This document shows, in pieces, positions 1 to 11,860 of a stretch of DNA of 64,000 nt. Each line of letters opens with the position of its first letter. The first letter of the stretch is position 1. The notes under the pieces were generated by a model that saw only the letters and a program-made list of their open reading frames with translations, did not search any database and was not told the DNA's origin. The stretch is from Armigeres subalbatus (taxonomy: Eukaryota; Arthropoda; Insecta; Diptera; Culicidae). A program made the translations under genes and the position numbers. The stretch spans positions 43,990,180 through 44,054,179 of the forward strand of contig NC_085140.1 of the NCBI RefSeq assembly GCF_024139115.2, in the 5' to 3' direction.

Positions 1-10
1 GCGTACTCCC

Positions 11-114
11 TAGCAGCACACATATTTCACATAGGTTATTGCAACTCGTATGTGACCTGATATAGTCACAATCAAGTTGCTGTAACCAATTTTGTCTAAC
101 TTGCGCTGCTCGGG
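11..114. mobile_element. Small palindromic MITE (AGCAGCACA ends), copy 1
   Basis: About 104 bp starting AGCAGCACA and ending GCGCTGCT, with complementary subterminal blocks such as GGTTATTGCAACT against AGTTGCTGTAACC. A second copy lies in reverse at 34870-34971. Too short to encode anything; a MITE mobilised by an unidentified transposase is the simplest reading. Confidence 0.65.
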
Positions 115-165
115 CTGTAGGGTCATGGGTTCGAGTCCCATCGAAGGAAAAGTGGTTACCTCCAA
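105..165 (+). repeat. tRNA-like fragment with pol III B box
   Basis: The sequence ATGGGTTCGAGTCCCAT is a T-arm with a perfect B box (GGTTCGAGTCC). No A box or acceptor stem could be assigned because the MITE ends just upstream. Probably a SINE remnant. Confidence 0.4.
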
Positions 166-519
166 TACATTTTCCAAATCAATATCTTCCACATAACGTA
201 CATATTCACATATGAGTTTTCACAACATTGTAAATTAATGTCCAAGTCGGGTGGTTTAATCCCCGGAAATAGGCAGTTAACTTTGATCGAACCCAACCAA
301 TATTTTTTTTATCTATTAAGGAGATATGATAAGAAAGCACTCTCAGCTAGAAACGAAAGAACTCATAACCCATTGAGTGAAGATAATACGAGAGAACTTT
401 AAAACAAATCTTTCGAAATGTGGTAAGCAGGGGCCGTAGGGGTCGTATACCACTTTCGGAAGGGATGTGAGCAGTACTCGAATGACGACGCTGAGACGGC
501 TACATCGAGTCACATAGTG
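166..519. other. No recognisable feature
   Basis: AT-rich sequence; I see no ORF, tandem repeat or terminal repeat. Confidence 0.4.
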
Positions 520-960
520 TATTCACCTTCCTTCCGCCTTCGGTTGTGGGAGACAAACCGAATCTGCAAGAAAGTCAACACTTTTAGACCATAGGACCAA
601 CGCAATCATCGCCCAACGCACAGTCCTCATTACGTCCAGGACGTCCAACCCACCTAACTGCACACGACGTTGGTGGTGTCGCCACTGAACAATCCGATGC
701 TGGTGACCTTCTTCGTCGAACACGCCATTCTTGTGGCGAAAACGATAATCATTTCCTCTTGGGCGTTCCGCTCATAAAGTGACCCACCCTGACCAGCGTT
801 GTGACGCTTTTTAGAAGTACTAAGTGGTAATCGTCGTCGGCCCACCCCGGAAGTAGCCGTTGGCTAAAGACCAGCTGCTTGGGGCTTAGGTGGATTCCTA
901 TCTGGAACGGAGAAATCTCTCCCGGGTTCAAATCGTTTCATAGGTATCCACAAATTTTAT
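520..960 (-). pseudogene. Probable Ty1/copia gag-protease relic
   Basis: Minus-strand reading shows, across shifting frames, a degraded zinc-knuckle block (KRHNAGQGGS in one frame, VGHFMSGTPKRK in another) and then GLFSGDTTNVVC, resembling the copia protease start (DSGATxHxC pattern). Several frame changes make it non-functional. It may belong to the same family as the copia relic at 15.5-19.5 kb, but the parts do not overlap, so this cannot be tested here. Confidence 0.35.
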
Positions 961-3165
961 TGGAGATTCTTTCGTAGATCCCTGTAAAATTTTCTCCTGA
1001 CATTTCTGTGCAAGAAATGTCAGGAGAAAATTCCAAAAGTCCTTCAGGATTTCTTTTGGATTTGCTCGAGAATTTATTTTGAAATTTCTCCAGGATTTTA
1101 TACGACATCATTTTCTAAAAATTCTTTCCACACCAGGAAGTTTCTCCAGGAATAATTTAGGAAATTACGCCATTATTTCCTTTTGACATTCCTCCAGGGA
1201 TTCATTCGGAAAATTCTCTGAAGGTGATTATATAATCAAGCCATGTGGTTAATTTCAAATTCACCACACAGTTTTCTACTCCTATTATCAAAAGTTCAAA
1301 ACCAGCGTAATATTTTCTGTACAATGCTGAAATTAAAGTCGATTGCTTAGCATGAGTAATCAAACGATCTACAGATGTTGTGATCCCCATGGCCATTGTT
1401 GTTCTCTCAATTCGTGCTCTTGAAAAATCACTAGAAAAAGCACGTGGTTTCCAAGATGGCCGATTTGTGGCTTTGTTATATAACCACCTGAAAGGCCCAA
1501 ATGTATTCATCCGGAAATTCCATCGGAACTTTCTTTTTCTTTTGTAAAACCATACAAAATTCTCTTGCAGCTGCAGGAACTATTTGGGAAATTTAGCTGG
1601 AAGATTTCTTTCGGAAATTTATAAAAGAATGAAACAGAAAATCCTAAAGGAATTGCCTGAAGGGTTTTTCACGGAAATGTCAAAGTAATTTCCGGATGAA
1701 ATTTCCGAAAGAACTTTTCGAAGGAATTCCTGTAGGAATCATCGTAAGAATCCCTGGATGAAATTCTGAAGAAATTCTTAAAAGAAATTTCCAGGGAATT
1801 CCAAGATTTTTTTTTAATTTCACGGAAGGGATCTCTCAAGGAATGAATCGCCCACTCTGAGCGTGTTTACAGCGGACACTAGGAATTAACTTTCTGAAAT
1901 CAGTATAGCAAAAAGCATCAAAGGTTCGATTTCTCAAAATTAGGCTCCTTCATCGAACAAATATTTGGTAGGCGTAGTAGCGGACACCTTCCTAAATAAC
2001 CGGTACCAAATAGCTTTTCATGAAAAGTTCCTAATTTTGTGAAAACCCGCGTTAAAGAAGCCTCACACCACTGGAATTTGGTTCGCAATTTTTTTCCCCA
2101 TGCATTTTTACATATGCAATGTTTTCGGAATTTTTCCAATTTAAAATGCACGGTGACCAAAATATTCCCGAGGTGTAAGAAGATGTTTTTCTCCATACAA
2201 ATTTCTGGCAATTAACTCATGCTGGATATTTGCACATATACGATAGCGCCTGGATAATGACAGCGGTGGGTAGAAAACCAGCCACTGCCGACAATTCATT
2301 GAAAGAATTTGTTTAATAAAGTCTTGAATAAATTGCTGCTGCAACTCATTGAACAAGTTTAAGGAGTTTTTAATTCAATTTCGGCAGGAATTCCTAAAGC
2401 AATTTCCAAAGGAATTCATAAAAGGGTGTATCCTATAGAAATTTCAAAAGGTTTTCCTAAGACAATTTCCGTAGATATTCTTTAAGGAATTCGTAAAGGA
2501 TTTTCTTAAGGAATTTCAAAAAGAATTTCGGAAGAAATCTCTAAAAGAATTTGTGAAGCAAACATCGAAGGAATCCTTCGAAGAATTTCCGAAGGAACTT
2601 GTGAGGAAATATCGAAGAAATTTCGATAAGTATTTCCGAAAATAATTTTGACATTCTGAAGAATACTAAAAGAAATTTCCGAAGATTTTCTTCTTGAACA
2701 ATTTCGGAAGATATTCCTAAAATAATTTCTGTATGTATTCCTGAAGGAATTTTTAGAGGATTGCCCATTGGTATTCCCGAAGAGTTTTCAAAAACAGTTC
2801 CTAAAGGATTAAAAAAAACCCAAACGGAATTTCCGAAATAAATCCTGAAAAAATTCTGAAGACATTCTCAAATTTCTGCAAGAATTTCTCATGACATTAA
2901 TTTTGTGCATTAATCCAAGAAATTACTTCGGAGGGAAATCCAGAAATTCCATTTGATATTTTTCATAATATTCCATCGTAAGATATAAGAATAAATCAAA
3001 ACTTTTTAATAAAGATATAAACAAAAATCAAAAATTCATTCAGTATCTACTAACCTACGGAAATTGTTTAAGGAATACATTCGGAAATTTCTTTAGCAAA
3101 AATTAATCTTCGGAATATATTTAAAGAATTCTGCCAGTACTTTTTCAAGAAGTCCTTAAGAAACT
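958..3165. repeat. Degenerate GAATTTCC-rich repeat field 1
   Basis: Loosely repeated blocks of the type AGGAATTTC/GAAATTCCT in both orientations, without a fixed period. A non-repetitive island lies at about 1820-2340. The same composition returns at 3414-3530, 5640-6735, 26080-27310 and 28500-28640. It looks like very old, scrambled minisatellite DNA. Confidence 0.6.
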
Positions 3166-3413
3166 CTACACACTCAGTTTTTATTTTTGCAGCTCGGCAA
3201 AATCCGCACAATCATGTGCCCAGAAAAATAAAAACTGATATTCCGTCAAAAAATAGGTTTGTTAGCTGGGTTTCGGCAAATTATTTGCTGATTTTTAGCA
3301 ATTTTGACAAACATTTCAGCGAAAAACATGTTTGCTGGGGCTCGGTTGTGCAAATCTCGGTAAAAGTTGAACAAATTGCTGAGATTCTGGTGAAAAAAAT
3401 TAAGTGTGTAGGA
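3166..3413. mobile_element. MITE with CTACACACT terminal inverted repeats
   Basis: Left end CTACACACTCAGTTTTTATT and right end, read in reverse, CTACACACTTAATTTTTTTC. The interior has mirrored blocks such as CTCGGCAAAAT and ACCGAGATTTGC. About 248 bp, inserted in degenerate repeat DNA. Superfamily not determined. Confidence 0.55.
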
Positions 3414-3640
3414 GGAAAATTCATTCGACATTTTCCTCAGGAATTTCTTCAGAACTTCCTCCAGAAATTCTTTCGAAAATGATTCTAGGAATTCCTGCGG
3501 TCTCACAAGAATTCTTTTAGACCTTCAAAGATTCCTTTTGAAATTTTTACAGAATTTAATTTGAGCATTCATTTGGGAATCTCTCCGCAAAATCCTATTA
3601 TTTTGGGAATCCCATCGAGATTTTTTTCAAAAATCCTCTT

Positions 3641-3692
3641 TTTTATTGTCTTTATTAGGGAGACTTTCAGCCTGAGGCTGGCTCGTCTCAGA
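3641..3692 (-). repeat. 3' tail of a retroposon, AATAAA followed by A-rich end
   Basis: Read on the minus strand: GAGCCAGCCTCAGGCTGAAA, then CTAATAAAGACAATAAAA. A related tail lies at 37594-37650. The hairpin (CAGCCTxAGGCTG), polyadenylation signal and A-rich end suggest a truncated non-LTR or SINE insertion. Confidence 0.5.
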
Positions 3693-4534
3693 AACCAAGC
3701 ATATCTTAAAAACTCAGAAGGGTTATGTACAAGACACAACCGCCCAACGTAAACTACGTAAGGCAGTTTTGTTCATTGAGGATTGTAGTGCCATCATGCA
3801 TGAATATTTTTAGAAAATACATTTGATTACTTATGTCACTGGTTTCGAACAAAACTAGCGTATCTTAAGATATGAAAATTGTTGGCGATCCAAACCATGC
3901 GTGAGTCAAATCCCATCAGAATCATGGCCAAGAGATTTGCTCATGATTCGAATCGCAATTTGCATCATTGCATGATATTTACGTGTTCTTCATTGTTGAA
4001 TGCATTGAAATTACTGTTTTTCGTCTAAAACAATGGCTAATAATTGCACATATAAACAAAACATACGCATCGATTGCGTTTTGACGCTTTTTAGAACGAA
4101 ATCATTTTTCGGTGATTGAGCGAAGCGATGCGATTCTACAGAGAAACTCAAGCGCGATGCTCCCCTTACAGAATCGCAGGCGAGTTAGCTCGTGCATGAA
4201 ACCTCGAGGATTCAGATTTGAGTATGATTCTACCAACACTGAGTGTCACTATGGATAGCATATTCGTGAAACCATTTTATTAATATCATTGCAAGACTTT
4301 TGAATCAGGGAGCAAGAAGGTGATAGCTCTATTGTAACTCATATAGCCCGTTTTAAGAACGTATGCGTTCCGAAGCTTTTGTCGTATACAATAAGTACCG
4401 CATGATTGCACCCACGTATTTTAAAAATATCTTAAGTGCATTCACACTTCCTGAATCAAAGTTAAATCCTTCTGATTCAGGTGCGCATTTAATAAAATAT
4501 TATTAGGCCTATATAATTTTTTTTAAATATGTAC
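3693..4534. other. No recognisable feature
   Basis: Unique-looking AT-rich sequence in the 3' flank of CAMTA. No coding potential or structured repeats seen. Confidence 0.4.
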
Positions 4535-5054
4535 CCCCCCTCGGATTGTTTTGCTCAAAAATAACGATTTGAGGGGCAACAAAAAAAAATTCCGGTAAAT
4601 TTTGAGAACTTTCAAAACATTCTTTAACAAATCCGAGGAGTTTTTTTTATTTTTTCTACACTTTAATATTTATTTTTTACTAGCAGACCCGACGAACTTT
4701 ATTTCACCTAAAATTGATTTATTCTCTGATTAGTTCTCGAGTTATGCAGAAATTTTTGGTTTATTTGTATGGGAGCCCCTCTTTCCAGAAGGGGGAGGCG
4801 TTGCAAACCATACAGAAACATATCTTCCCTTCCAAAACCGCCACACGCCAGATTTGGTTCCATTTGCTTGATCTCGAGTTATGATGGAATTGGTGTTTCA
4901 TTTGTATAGGAGCCAGGTTTCAAAGAGGCGAGGGGTCTCTGCATTCAAATTTTAACACCGCTCGATTCAGTAGAAGAAGAAGAAGATTACCCCCTCCCCC
5001 TTGACTTTGCGGAGATCATAATTTTTCATAAATATGTGTAACGGCCTTATTAGT
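4535..5054. mobile_element. MITE-like repeat split by a nested insertion
   Basis: The left part (4535-4680) has AAATCCGAGGAGTTTTTTTT and TTTGAGGGGCAACA; the right part (4988-5054) has CCCTTGACTTTGCGGAGA and GTAACGGCCTTATTA. The copy at 38330-38590, on the other strand, has these two parts joined directly, so the sequence between them here is a later insertion. Family unnamed. Confidence 0.65.
4681..4987 (+). mobile_element. Inserted retroposon-like fragment ending in GAA repeats
   Basis: About 307 bp starting AGCAGACCCGACGAAC and ending AGTAGAAGAAGAAGA. It is absent from the related repeat at 38330-38590. Internal TCTCGAGTTATG and TTTGTATGGGAGCC blocks each occur twice in diverged form. The GAA tail suggests a SINE-like or LINE 3' piece. 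Confidence 0.55.
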
Positions 5055-5563
5055 TTTCAGTTTGCAAACAAAATGCTCAACATTTTTCCAAAGTCGTTTT
5101 TTAATATAAACATGTTTGTGCAATTACATTGCGATGATTGCATTACTAGCAAGGGCATTGGCATTGATAACAATTGATCGTCTCATGCCTGCACAAACAT
5201 GCCCCTATCTGCATCACTTTTTATACACCATGCACTACATTACACATTTTTGTTACATTTGTTTCGACCGCGGTCACTGGTCCGGCTCCATTGTTCTACT
5301 TTTTGTGCGAAACACCGCACAAAGCAGAGTCCAAAAGCCAACCGCACTGAACGGCGACGGCAGAAACGAGACTCTAGCGGACAAGAAAAGAGGGTGCTGC
5401 CAAAATGATCCGATACCCTATTTTAACGTTCATAACCCAAAGTTTCAATATAATTGACAAATTGATAGAGAATTTCCGAGTCGATTGATATATAAATCTC
5501 AAAAATCCATTGGAAGATAAAGGCGCTATTAACGTTTGAAATCTTACATGATTTCGTGACGGT
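5055..5563. other. No recognisable feature
   Basis: Overlapping small ORFs without family resemblance; treated as non-coding. Confidence 0.35.
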
Positions 5564-5635
5564 CTCAAATTTGGAAATTTTCATTTGTCACCCTGTATCC
5601 GAGTCTTCCCCTTAGACGTAGTTTACGTCAAAAAT
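5564..5635 (+). repeat. Dispersed repeat shared with 59160-59240
   Basis: Contains CACCCTGTATCCGAGTCTTC and CCCCTTAGACGTAGTTT, nearly identical and in the same orientation as in 59160-59240. Probably the end of a transposon whose body is not recognisable. Confidence 0.55.
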
Positions 5636-5639
5636 CCCT

Positions 5640-6735
5640 CCGGTTACTCTAGGAAGGAATTATTTCTGGTGTTCCTGAGACATTTCTTCAGAAATTCATC
5701 AAGAAATTCTCCCGATTGTTTTTAGGTTTTCCTTACAACATTCCTTCTGAAATAGATTTAGAAATGAGCTTCAAATTATCCTTTTAGTTTTTTTTTTGAA
5801 AATTGCTTAAAAAATAATTCAGATTTTTTTTCAGGAGTCATTCGGAAATTACTTTGAGAGTTCTATCGGGATTTTTTTCAGGAAATTCTTTGAAATATCC
5901 GTTAGAAAATTTTCAAAACTTCCTTTAGTATTTCCTAATTTACTCTCAAAAAATTTCCAACATTATTCTTGCAACAAAATGCCCGGATTAATTCCTGCAG
6001 AAATTTTGGAAGACAATCAATATTATTTTATTAAAAGGATTGCTTGGAGGAAGTTTCTACGCCATTTCCAGAGAATTTTCGGAAGGATTCCCTGGACGAT
6101 TGTCAAAAAGAATTCCTTGCTTGCTTGTTTAAATTATTACTGGAGTAGATTTCAGGAAGAATTCTTAAAAGAATTTATGTAGGATTTTCTAAAACATATT
6201 CCGAAGACATTATGTATTCTATAATCGATCAAACTCTTGAAAGAATTTCCAAAGAAATTCATGCAGAAATTTCCGAAGGTATCCCTGAATTAATTTCTGG
6301 AGGTATTCCTTAGGAATATTCAGAGTTTTTTCCTAAGGTACTTCCGAAGGAATTTTCAAAGACATTTCCAAAGGAATTTGGAAAGCAATTTCTAAAGATA
6401 TTTTCAAAATTTTCCTAAGACTGCTTCTTTGAATTTTTAAGGAAATGTCTTGAAAAATTGTTAAAGGAATGTCTTTAAGAATTTCCGAAAGAATTTTTGT
6501 ATTCTTTAGAAATTCTTGGGGAAATTCCATGATGCCGGAAATGCCTTGAAGAGTTCCTTTGTAAATTCTGTCAGTAATTCGTTCGGAAACTCCTAAAAAA
6601 ATCCTGACATTTTGTCTGGAATTGTGGAAAGAACTCTTGCTGGTAATTTTGGAGAAATTTCTGGGGGTATGAAATTTTGGATTGTATTCGAAGGAATACC
6701 TGAAATAATTTTCGAATTGAGAGATTTTGAAAAAA
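5640..6735. repeat. Degenerate GAATTTCC-rich repeat field 2
   Basis: Same style as 958-3165: dense AGGAATTTC-like words in mixed orientation, no fixed period, no coding signal. Small ORFs here are composition artefacts. Confidence 0.55.
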
Positions 6736-8907
6736 AACATTCATTTTTTTTGCTTGACTGATTAACGCCTTCAATTATAGTTCTTACTACTGAAGCCAAA
6801 TTTTAATTGAATTAATTACGCCAAAACTGCTGGTGCCTCATCATTATACGATCTCTGGCGTCGCCAGTGAAAGTTGGTGATTAGTTAATCTATTTTCTCG
6901 CTTATCGAAAATCAGTATAAGTCAGAATTCCTTGTTCTCAATTTATTTATAAGTGTGTTATTTTCAGTAATTTAGAGGAAATTTGTTGTATCTACCGGGA
7001 CGTTATTTAATTTTTTAGGTAAAAAGCTAAATTTATCACATAAATCTAATTTTACAGGAAAAAATCTGTCATGTAGATCTCACCTATTGATGTTTCATTC
7101 TTGCTATATGAAACAGTACAAATTGCCATCTTATCTGAGGCTGACAGATCTGTTTCGGTCTTAAGTATCTATGACAAATTGGCATTATATCGTTGTTTTA
7201 CTCTAAACCAGAGTTTTCAAAAATTTTTGTTTAACTTTAACGTTTTTGTGCACTTTAATTTTATGATTGTTCCAGTTGAAAATCGAATTTGGTACTCGCG
7301 AAAAACGATTTCACTCACGTTTAACTCATGTTGCTTCAATGCGGAACTAAAACACATTGTTTGCAAACAGATGCGCTAAATAGCGTATCAGATACGCAAT
7401 CGTGAAGCCTGCGGCTAATGGGAGAAAAATTATCTTAATTTGAGAAATGTGGTTTTGAACTGCACTTAGAATATTAAATCATATAAAAGTAGGGTTTCTT
7501 ACCCCATTCCCGGCCTAACATGTGTACGACTGCATTATTTAATTGATATTTATGACAGGAAGCAACCTTTTCTGAAATTTGTAGGCTGTATAATACTACA
7601 TTGGGGTTCATTTCTGCTTAAAAAATAGCTTTTCGTGCTAAATATCGTTCAAAGAAGCTTTTATTTGATTTAAATTAACGAGGTGCAGCACTCATTTCAG
7701 TCATAGCGATTCCCAATCCGGCATACAAAAAACCAGTTCCCGGCCTAAGCAAAATTTCACTCAATCTCTCAACATTTTACTCTCATTCTCTCTCGGGACG
7801 GTAGAAAATGCGATGTAAACAAAAATATGCACGTTCCACGACAACAAGATGCCAGATGGTATTATTCATAATCATTTTATTTGGTTGAGAAGATATATAA
7901 ACTCATCCGAATTTCTTCCAAATACTTTAAAACAATATTTATTTCACCTTTTAAAAACGAGAGAACTATAAATAACATGATAACGTCAACATATTAGACA
8001 TTTTTTTTATTAACGATGAAGGATCATTTTTATAATCCTGGCCTTTTGGCAGCACGGTGCGGCTAGAAGTTCTTGGGCCGAGGTGAATTTTTGTTCGGTT
8101 TGTGAATACATTTTAAAATGTATTCTAGTATGTTTAAATAAGTTCTAGTGAAACGAACAAATAAGAATAATTGAAGTGCGGGTGTTTAGAATTATGGTGT
8201 GGTGATTAACAGCTTCATGCAATGGTTGTATCGAGCACTGTGACGATTTTCAGGTAGGTGTTTATTCGATAATACCGTTTTGTAAAAGTGGAAAGAATCA
8301 CTCCGGCTCAGTGGTGTGGCATCGGAGAGTGAAATTTTGAATTCTACATTTTTATTTTCTACAATTGAATCAATTAGGAGTAAAACAAGTGATAGAAAAA
8401 TATTGAGTATTGTGAAAAATAAATGGGATACTTTTTAAAAATTATCAACCATAAACCTACGACTTCCAAACAGTTTAAATCATTAGTTTTCTGTGCAGTG
8501 AGCCGGGAACCGGGTCCATAGGCCCAAGTAGTGATTTACCCTATCAACTCCCAAATATTTGGAATCAACGAAAAAGTCGTGGATTTAGGTAACACAATTG
8601 AATCACTTCAGATGTACAATAACTTTCAAACTGATTTTATAATGTAGATATATTATTTTAATGTGCAAAGTTAAAAAAATCACCAAATTTCAGATTTCGC
8701 AAATTATTATTTTCAATTTAGGTAATATTATGTCTTCTTTCCTCGTTCGGGAGCTTTGCTTAAAGACTTTGCATGCAATTTCACTTGCAAACAAGCGATG
8801 AATTCAACATTTGGTTGCAACGTTGCATTCAACTTCTTACGCGAAACATTTCTTGCGTGCAATTGCGCACATGGTGAAAGGAAAATCGGTTACTTGATAA
8901 TACTCAC
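6736..8907. other. 3' flank of CAMTA, no confirmed feature
   Basis: AT-rich and free of recognisable transposons. A remaining terminal CAMTA exon and 3' UTR could lie here on the minus strand. An AATAAA in minus sense falls near 8345-8352, but no coding segment could be tied to it. Confidence 0.35.
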
Positions 8908-8982
8908 TTGTTCTTCGATTGTCTCATGAATTGCTGAATTTTCCTGGCCGCCTGATTCTGGGTTCGTTGCGAGTAAGTTCGT
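8908..8982 (-). CDS. CAMTA: CAMTA exon 17: last coding exon seen, final IQ-like motif
   Basis: Encodes RTYSQRTQNQAARKIQQFMR and QSKNK. QAARKIQQFMR matches the last conserved CAMTA helix. The acceptor is caattacag. It ends AACAA|GTGAGTATT, a strong donor, so another exon may lie below 8908; without splicing, TGA at 8904-8906 ends the protein. I found no convincing further exon downstream. Confidence 0.9.
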
Positions 8983-11829
8983 CTGTAATTGATAAAATGA
9001 ATATCAATTAAATTCCACCTTCCGTGACCTCAAACAAATTGCAAAACTCACTTCAGAGGACCGGACGGGCTCGGTTCCTTCGGCGAGCCCTGATTGTTCT
9101 GCTGCGGTGACTTCTGCTGTTCGTTCTTGAAGTTCTTGTAGTAGCTTTGTATGCACTGCGAAGAGGAGGCTGCCTCCTCGGCGCTTTCCCCACTGCCAAC
9201 GGTACCCCTCAGATGACCGGACTGATTGTTGGAGAGTGCTTTCTTGAATCGCTTATTTTCGCAGTACGAGCGATAGCCGTTTTGGATGATGACCGCCGCC
9301 TGGGTCATCTGTCGATAGTAGGCGTACTGTTTGTAGCGTCGGTAGTAGTTTTGTATGACGACGGCGGCCGACCGTTCCTTGTCCTGTTCCTCCATGCGGC
9401 TCTTGCGACCCTTGTACGAGCGGTACGCCTTCTGAATGCACTTTGCCGCTTCGTACAATTCTCGCTGTTCACGATCTGGAAAATTTGGAGACGAGTTATG
9501 AGCTACTCTTTTTACGGTGTTGAAAAAGAAAGCCTTACCGGTTAGCTTGAGATTGGAGAAGTCCTTCTCGAAAGGATTCGAATTTGTAGACTGAAGGAAT
9601 TCGGTAAAATCTTGCGTGGTTGGTGGTGGACTGGGAGAGCTCACCGGTTGATCTTGAGGAATGGAATAACTGGCGGGAGACTGCAGTGGGCCGGACGATG
9701 CAGGGCTTAAACTGGAGCAGGGCGTACCTACGTCGTGATATCTGCAAAAAAAACGTTAAATAAAATCACGTGCGATACTTTGTTTAACAGGACGTACCGA
9801 TAATTGTGATCGCTGTATTCAAAGTTGAACTCTTCCAACTGGGATGACGACAGTGGGTCGAGCAACGGTTCCATGAAGGAGTCCGACAGAATCCCCATTC
9901 CGGAAGAATCCTCACTCAAGGTTTCCGGCATAGGACTACCTTGAGACATGATTTCTTCTGATTCGTTCTGTAGAAGGTGTTACAAATGTTACAGATTTCA
10001 TTTGTTCGAAACATTTCAGTATGTTACCTTTATTCGTTCAGGCATCGCAGCAATTATCTGTTCGGCAAGTGTAAGAACCTTGACATCGGACTCCCCTGTA
10101 GAAGTGTAAAATTGGATCCAATTAAAATTTATAGTGTCTAGTAATAGCAAAGACAGTAATCACAATTTCAAAAAACTATATATACAAAACAATTGATACC
10201 TATTTCGAATACCTCATGAATACTTTTGAATTTGACTCTTACATCTGTTATTTATTGATATATGAATTTATTGATATTCGAATTGCGATAAAATCGTCAA
10301 CTTCGACAACTTCGCGATTTGTTTTCATTCAACTCAAACATATGCATTCACCATCAATGGATCCAGCAAGTAGCAATAACGTTCATGTGGTATTCCAACA
10401 TTTTTCTAATTTTCAGATAAAACTTCAACTATAAACTACAATCTAGCGGAAGCAGAAGTTTGAAGGCAGATCATGCAAGCGGTTTACTTACCTGTTTCAA
10501 TATATAATTACCATGGATAATAATTAATTTAGATATATTTTATAACAATTCCTCAAAAAGATGAAATTGTTTCTGAAAGTTTCAATTCAAAAAGGTGTAT
10601 CTAACAATATGCGATTCAAGTAGTAAAGTAAAAAATCTGCAAGGTTCATTGTCTCTTTTATATTTGACAAAATATGTCAAACTTTTTAACATAAATGCAC
10701 TTGACCATGTGGAAAAACATGTGTATGGAAAACTATTTACATTAGAACACCGATATGTACACAGTTCTACACCAAAATACAAAACTAATAGGAAAGAAAG
10801 AGTAATAGAATAAAGAATATTGAACTGAAATAACTAAGACACCTGAACCCTAAACACATTGATAGTAACAGAAAGGAAATGAGTACACATAACAGACGGT
10901 AAGTACATTGAGGAGGGTTAACCTAAATCAACCAATCAAACATAATCCAAAATCAAACACAAATAGTAACAACATAAATTTTATCACTGAACTGACCTAC
11001 TGCGGCCCCAGTTGCAGTTCCCCCACCACCGCCGGTGACCATCATTTCCACCGCACCACTGCCGCTGCCACCCTCCTGAAGATGCTGCTGCTGCTGCTGT
11101 TGTTGTTGTTGATAGTGATGCAACCCACCATGTGTCCCACCGCTCGGGTGCAACAGATGATGCATTCCATGGCCCTGACCGGCCCCGAACGAACTAACGG
11201 AACCGATCAGGGCCTCGGCTACGGCCACCGCGGCGGATGTTGACGACGACGAGGACACCACCCTTCCGGCCACAGTCGATGAGTGTCGTTCATCCTCCTG
11301 CAGCGAATCGGTGTCCTCGCACATGGGACTGCTGCGCGCCGCCGAGACCTCACCTTTTAATTTGAGGTTTGTTTTTAGTTGGTTGTGTTACAAGCAATTG
11401 AAACATTAGGGAGGTTCACAATGATCGTTGTAAAGTAACTGTTTGTTTTTCCGACTAAATAACTGTCTGGAACTTAAGTTTAACTGATTATAAGCTGTCT
11501 CTCTGCATTACTACTGATGCTTGTTACGAATTAAAAAAAGAATTTAAATAGGTTCATATATTATCTTTGGGCCCTCCTTACGCGCGGCTACATAGCAAGA
11601 CCATGCTGAGGGTGGCTGGGTTCGATTCCTGGTGCCGGTCTAGGCAATTTCCGGATTGGAAATTGTCTGGACTTCCTTGGGCATAAAAGCATCATCATGT
11701 TAGCCTCATGATATACGAATGCAAAATTGGAAACCTGGCTTAGAAACCTCGCAGTTAATAACTGTGGAAGTGCTTAATGAACACTAAGCTGCGAGGCGGC
11801 TCTGTCCCGGTGTGGGGATACAATGCCAA

Positions 11830-11860
<31 letters not shown>

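Noticed and set aside
7480..8580. Element bounded by inverted CCCGGCC/GGCCCAA sequences
   Set aside because: The similarity between the ends is short and imperfect; no further support.
9040..9052. TGA directly after exon 16 as the normal CAMTA stop
   Set aside because: It overlaps a consensus donor GTGAGT, and exon 17 continues a conserved CAMTA helix in the right phase.
9147..9545. 132-codon ORF on the plus strand
   Set aside because: Antisense shadow of CAMTA exon 16.
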